A stretch of 64,000 bases of DNA from NCBI GenBank assembly GCA_041918155.1, contig JAYRWH010000012.1:4634-68633 (forward strand). The letters are read 5' to 3'. Source of the DNA: UBA668 sp041918155. Lineage in GTDB: Bacteria > Actinomycetota > Acidimicrobiia > Acidimicrobiales > Ilumatobacteraceae. The position numbers and the translations under genes were made by a program. The first letter of the stretch is position 1; the number at the start of each line of letters is the position of its first letter. Below the pieces are notes generated by a model that had not been told where the DNA came from, ran no database searches, and was given only the letters and a program-made list of their open reading frames with translations. Positions 62,624-64,000 of this stretch are shown here, in pieces.

Positions 62624-63598
62624 ATGAGCAACGACATGAAGAACGAGGAAGCGATGCAGCCGACCAGCCAGACCACCAGCGGCACGAGCCGCCGCGGCCT
62701 GCTCCGCCTTGGCGGGTTCACGCTTGCGACGGCGATCATCGCCGCCTGCAGCGACACCGATGGCAACAGGATCGGCACGTCGGGTACCGGCGAGACCACG
62801 CCACAGCTGCCCGACGCGATCGTCGACAACGGCGTGCTCCTGCGCACGATGGCCGGCCTGGAGACTTCGATCGCCAACGCCTACCAGCGGATGATCGACG
62901 AGTCGTTGCTGTCGGGCCCGAGCGGAACGTTCCCATCGCTCGGCGACACCACGGCCCTGGTCACCACATTCCAGGCGCACCACGTGGCCGCGGCCAAGGG
63001 CTTCAACCAGCTGGCCGTCGCCGCCGGAGCCGAGGCCTGGACGTGCGGCAACACCCGCTACGACGACGCCTTCATCACCCCGATCTTCGATCGCGTGCTG
63101 AACGGCGCCGAGGCCACCGACACGGCACTGGCGATCGCCCCGAGCGAGGATCCGGTGCGCGACTTCGCCAACTTGGTGCACGCGCTCGAGACGCTGTCGG
63201 CCGAGTCCTGCCAGGCACTCGTCACCCTGGTCAGCGAGCCGGGTATCCGCGCCGAAGCGATGGGATACGGCGTGCGCTCCGCCCGCCAGGCCGCGTTGAT
63301 GTCGCTGAAGCTCAACCCCGGCGCCTATGTGTCGGACGTCGCCTCCACCAGCGCCCAACCGACCGTCACCACCGAGGCCGCGGCTGCCACCACACCGGCC
63401 ACCGAGGCGCCCGCCGGCTCCGCCCCGCCCCTGACCGAGATCCCCCTGCCGGTGGCGATTCCGTCGCAGTTCGGCGCCCTGTCGGCGATCACCTACATCG
63501 GTGGCGCCGGCGATGAGAACGGCGTGCGCCTGAAGTACAACCTGGAGACGCCGAGCCTCAACTCGTACGCCTACGCCTACACGAGCTGCCCGGGCTGA
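62624..63598 (+). CDS. Tat-exported ferritin-like lipoprotein
   Basis: This 324-residue protein has both a twin-arginine motif (SRRGLLRLGGFTLATA, R23-R24) and a lipobox (IIAAC, C42). The ferritin-like domain covers about 65-240, but Glu/His ligands are sparse (FQAHHVAAAKGFNQLA). After an Ala/Thr/Pro linker, the C-terminal 60 residues (FGALSAITYIGGAGDENGV) look beta-rich. It is coupled to the previous gene by a 5-bp gap. The role is unknown; redox or iron handling outside the membrane is possible. Confidence 0.8.
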   Translation: MSNDMKNEEAMQPTSQTTSGTSRRGLLRLGGFTLATAIIAACSDTDGNRIGTSGTGETTPQLPDAIVDNGVLLRTMAGLETSIANAYQRMIDESLLSGPSGTFPSLGDTTALVTTFQAHHVAAAKGFNQLAVAAGAEAWTCGNTRYDDAFITPIFDRVLNGAEATDTALAIAPSEDPVRDFANLVHALETLSAESCQALVTLVSEPGIRAEAMGYGVRSARQAALMSLKLNPGAYVSDVASTSAQPTVTTEAAAATTPATEAPAGSAPPLTEIPLPVAIPSQFGALSAITYIGGAGDENGVRLKYNLETPSLNSYAYAYTSCPG

Positions 63599-63622
63599 CC
63601 CCGGCCCCGGCCCCGGCCCCGG
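63599..63622. repeat. CCCCGG hexanucleotide tandem array
   Basis: Four perfect CCCCGG units begin at the base right after the stop codon of the ferritin-like lipoprotein gene. They occupy the expected -35 region of the rnpB promoter. Unit number could vary by slippage. Confidence 0.85.
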
Positions 63623-63628
63623 CACCCC

Positions 63629-63634
63629 TACACT
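63629..63634 (+). promoter_or_regulatory. Candidate rnpB -10 element
   Basis: TACACT at 63629-63634 is 7-8 bases before the first base of the predicted RNase P RNA, the right place for a -10. No TTGACA-like -35 is seen; the CCCCGG repeat occupies that place. Confidence 0.5.
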
Positions 63635-63641
63635 GACCGGC

Positions 63642-63998
63642 GGTGAGTCGGCCGGGTGGCCGCGGCGCGACGTGATCGCGTCGAGGAAAGTCGGGACTCC
63701 ACAGGGCAGAGTGCTGGCGCGAGCCAGGTCGGGGCGACCTGACGGACAGTGCAACAGAGAGAGACCGCCGATGGACCGGTTCGCCGGTCACAGGTAAGGG
63801 TGCAACGGTGCGGTAAGAGCGCACCAGCGTGCGAGGCGACTCGTACGGCTCGGCAAACCCCACTCGGAGCAAGGCCAAGCAGAGAGCATGGGCGGCCCGT
63901 CCGCCGGTTCGCCGGCAACTCTCGGGTAGGCCGCATCAGATGGATGGTCACCAGCACCGCACGGTGCGACAGGATCCCGCTTACAGGCCGACTCACCA
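63642..63998 (+). ncRNA. rnpB: RNase P RNA (bacterial type A)
   Basis: The ends pair as helix P1: GTGAGTCGGCC near 63643 with GGCCGACTCAC near 63987-63997. Between them are the conserved GAGGAAAGTCGGGACTCC with ACAGGGCAG, ACAGAGAGAGACCGCC, GGTAAGGGTGCAACGGTG with GGTAAGAGCGCACC, GGCAAACCCC and ACAGGATCCCGCTTACAGG. This is the catalytic RNA that matures tRNA 5' ends. A possible -10 TACACT lies just upstream. The gene ends within two bases of the window edge. Confidence 0.95.
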
Positions 63999-64000
63999 CC

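Noticed and set aside
1..64000. tRNA, tmRNA and CRISPR arrays
   Set aside because: No tRNA T-loop with matching acceptor arms outside coding sequence and no regularly spaced repeats were seen by eye; a covariance search would be needed to exclude them fully.

Overview
The window is a GC-rich, densely packed chromosomal segment of an actinobacterium. The evidence is a division and cell wall (dcw) cluster with sepF and divIVA and without ftsA, a WhiB regulator, an MtrA/MtrB/LpqB-like signalling operon, a DUF3040 protein, a mycobacterial-type LexA box and many GTG starts. A lineage near Acidimicrobiia would fit, but that is inference. There are no tRNAs, transposases, prophage genes or CRISPR arrays; everything looks like core or stable accessory chromosome.

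Positions 1-17478 (minus strand) hold the dcw cluster, transcribed as mraZ, a possible 94-residue ORF, rsmH, ftsL, ftsI, murE, mraY, murD, ftsW, murG, murC, murB, ftsQ, ftsZ, pgeF, yggS, sepF and divIVA (cut by the window edge). Most junctions are ATGA or TGATG overlaps, so the cluster is translationally coupled. murF is missing between murE and mraY. Upstream of mraZ is a helically phased array of TGGGG units over a TTGACT promoter, probably the MraZ operator.

Positions 17600-30100 hold a frameshifted sigma-factor-like gene, a lipoate-ligase-like gene, an HNH nuclease, an acyl-CoA dehydrogenase, a ROK protein, a MoxR/DUF58/transglutaminase operon, DinB, a Nudix hydrolase and a polyprenol-phosphate mannosyltransferase-like enzyme. 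Positions 30000-41500 hold an inositol-phosphatase-like enzyme, the two-component system with its lipoprotein, phosphofructokinase, a small ORF plus glycerol kinase, a CoA transferase, an aminotransferase, an ACT protein, pyrophosphatase and a trypsin-like lipoprotein. An 83-bp intergenic element with identical internal spacing occurs at 18503 and 38154, both times between convergent genes.

Positions 41567-53724 hold a glucokinase-like ROK gene, a lipid-type glycosyltransferase, queG, an NYN-domain protein divergent from a DnaQ/UvrC-like nuclease with two LexA-like boxes between them, an Mg-type P-ATPase, thrB, trpD and whiB.

Positions 53846-56812 hold the most interesting unit: a Fur-family protein carrying all five PerR regulatory metal ligands, a short rubrerythrin, a strong hairpin, a GlpC/HdrD-like double [4Fe-4S] protein and a DUF3501 protein, with a palindrome upstream of the regulator. 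This looks like a peroxide-responsive redox module whose Fe-S/DUF3501 output is not understood. Divergent from it is a glycerol/ether-lipid-like operon (glpD, an alkyl-DHAP-synthase-like flavoprotein, a membrane protein, a second FGGY kinase). The window ends with two Tat-exported ferritin-like proteins and the RNase P RNA gene.
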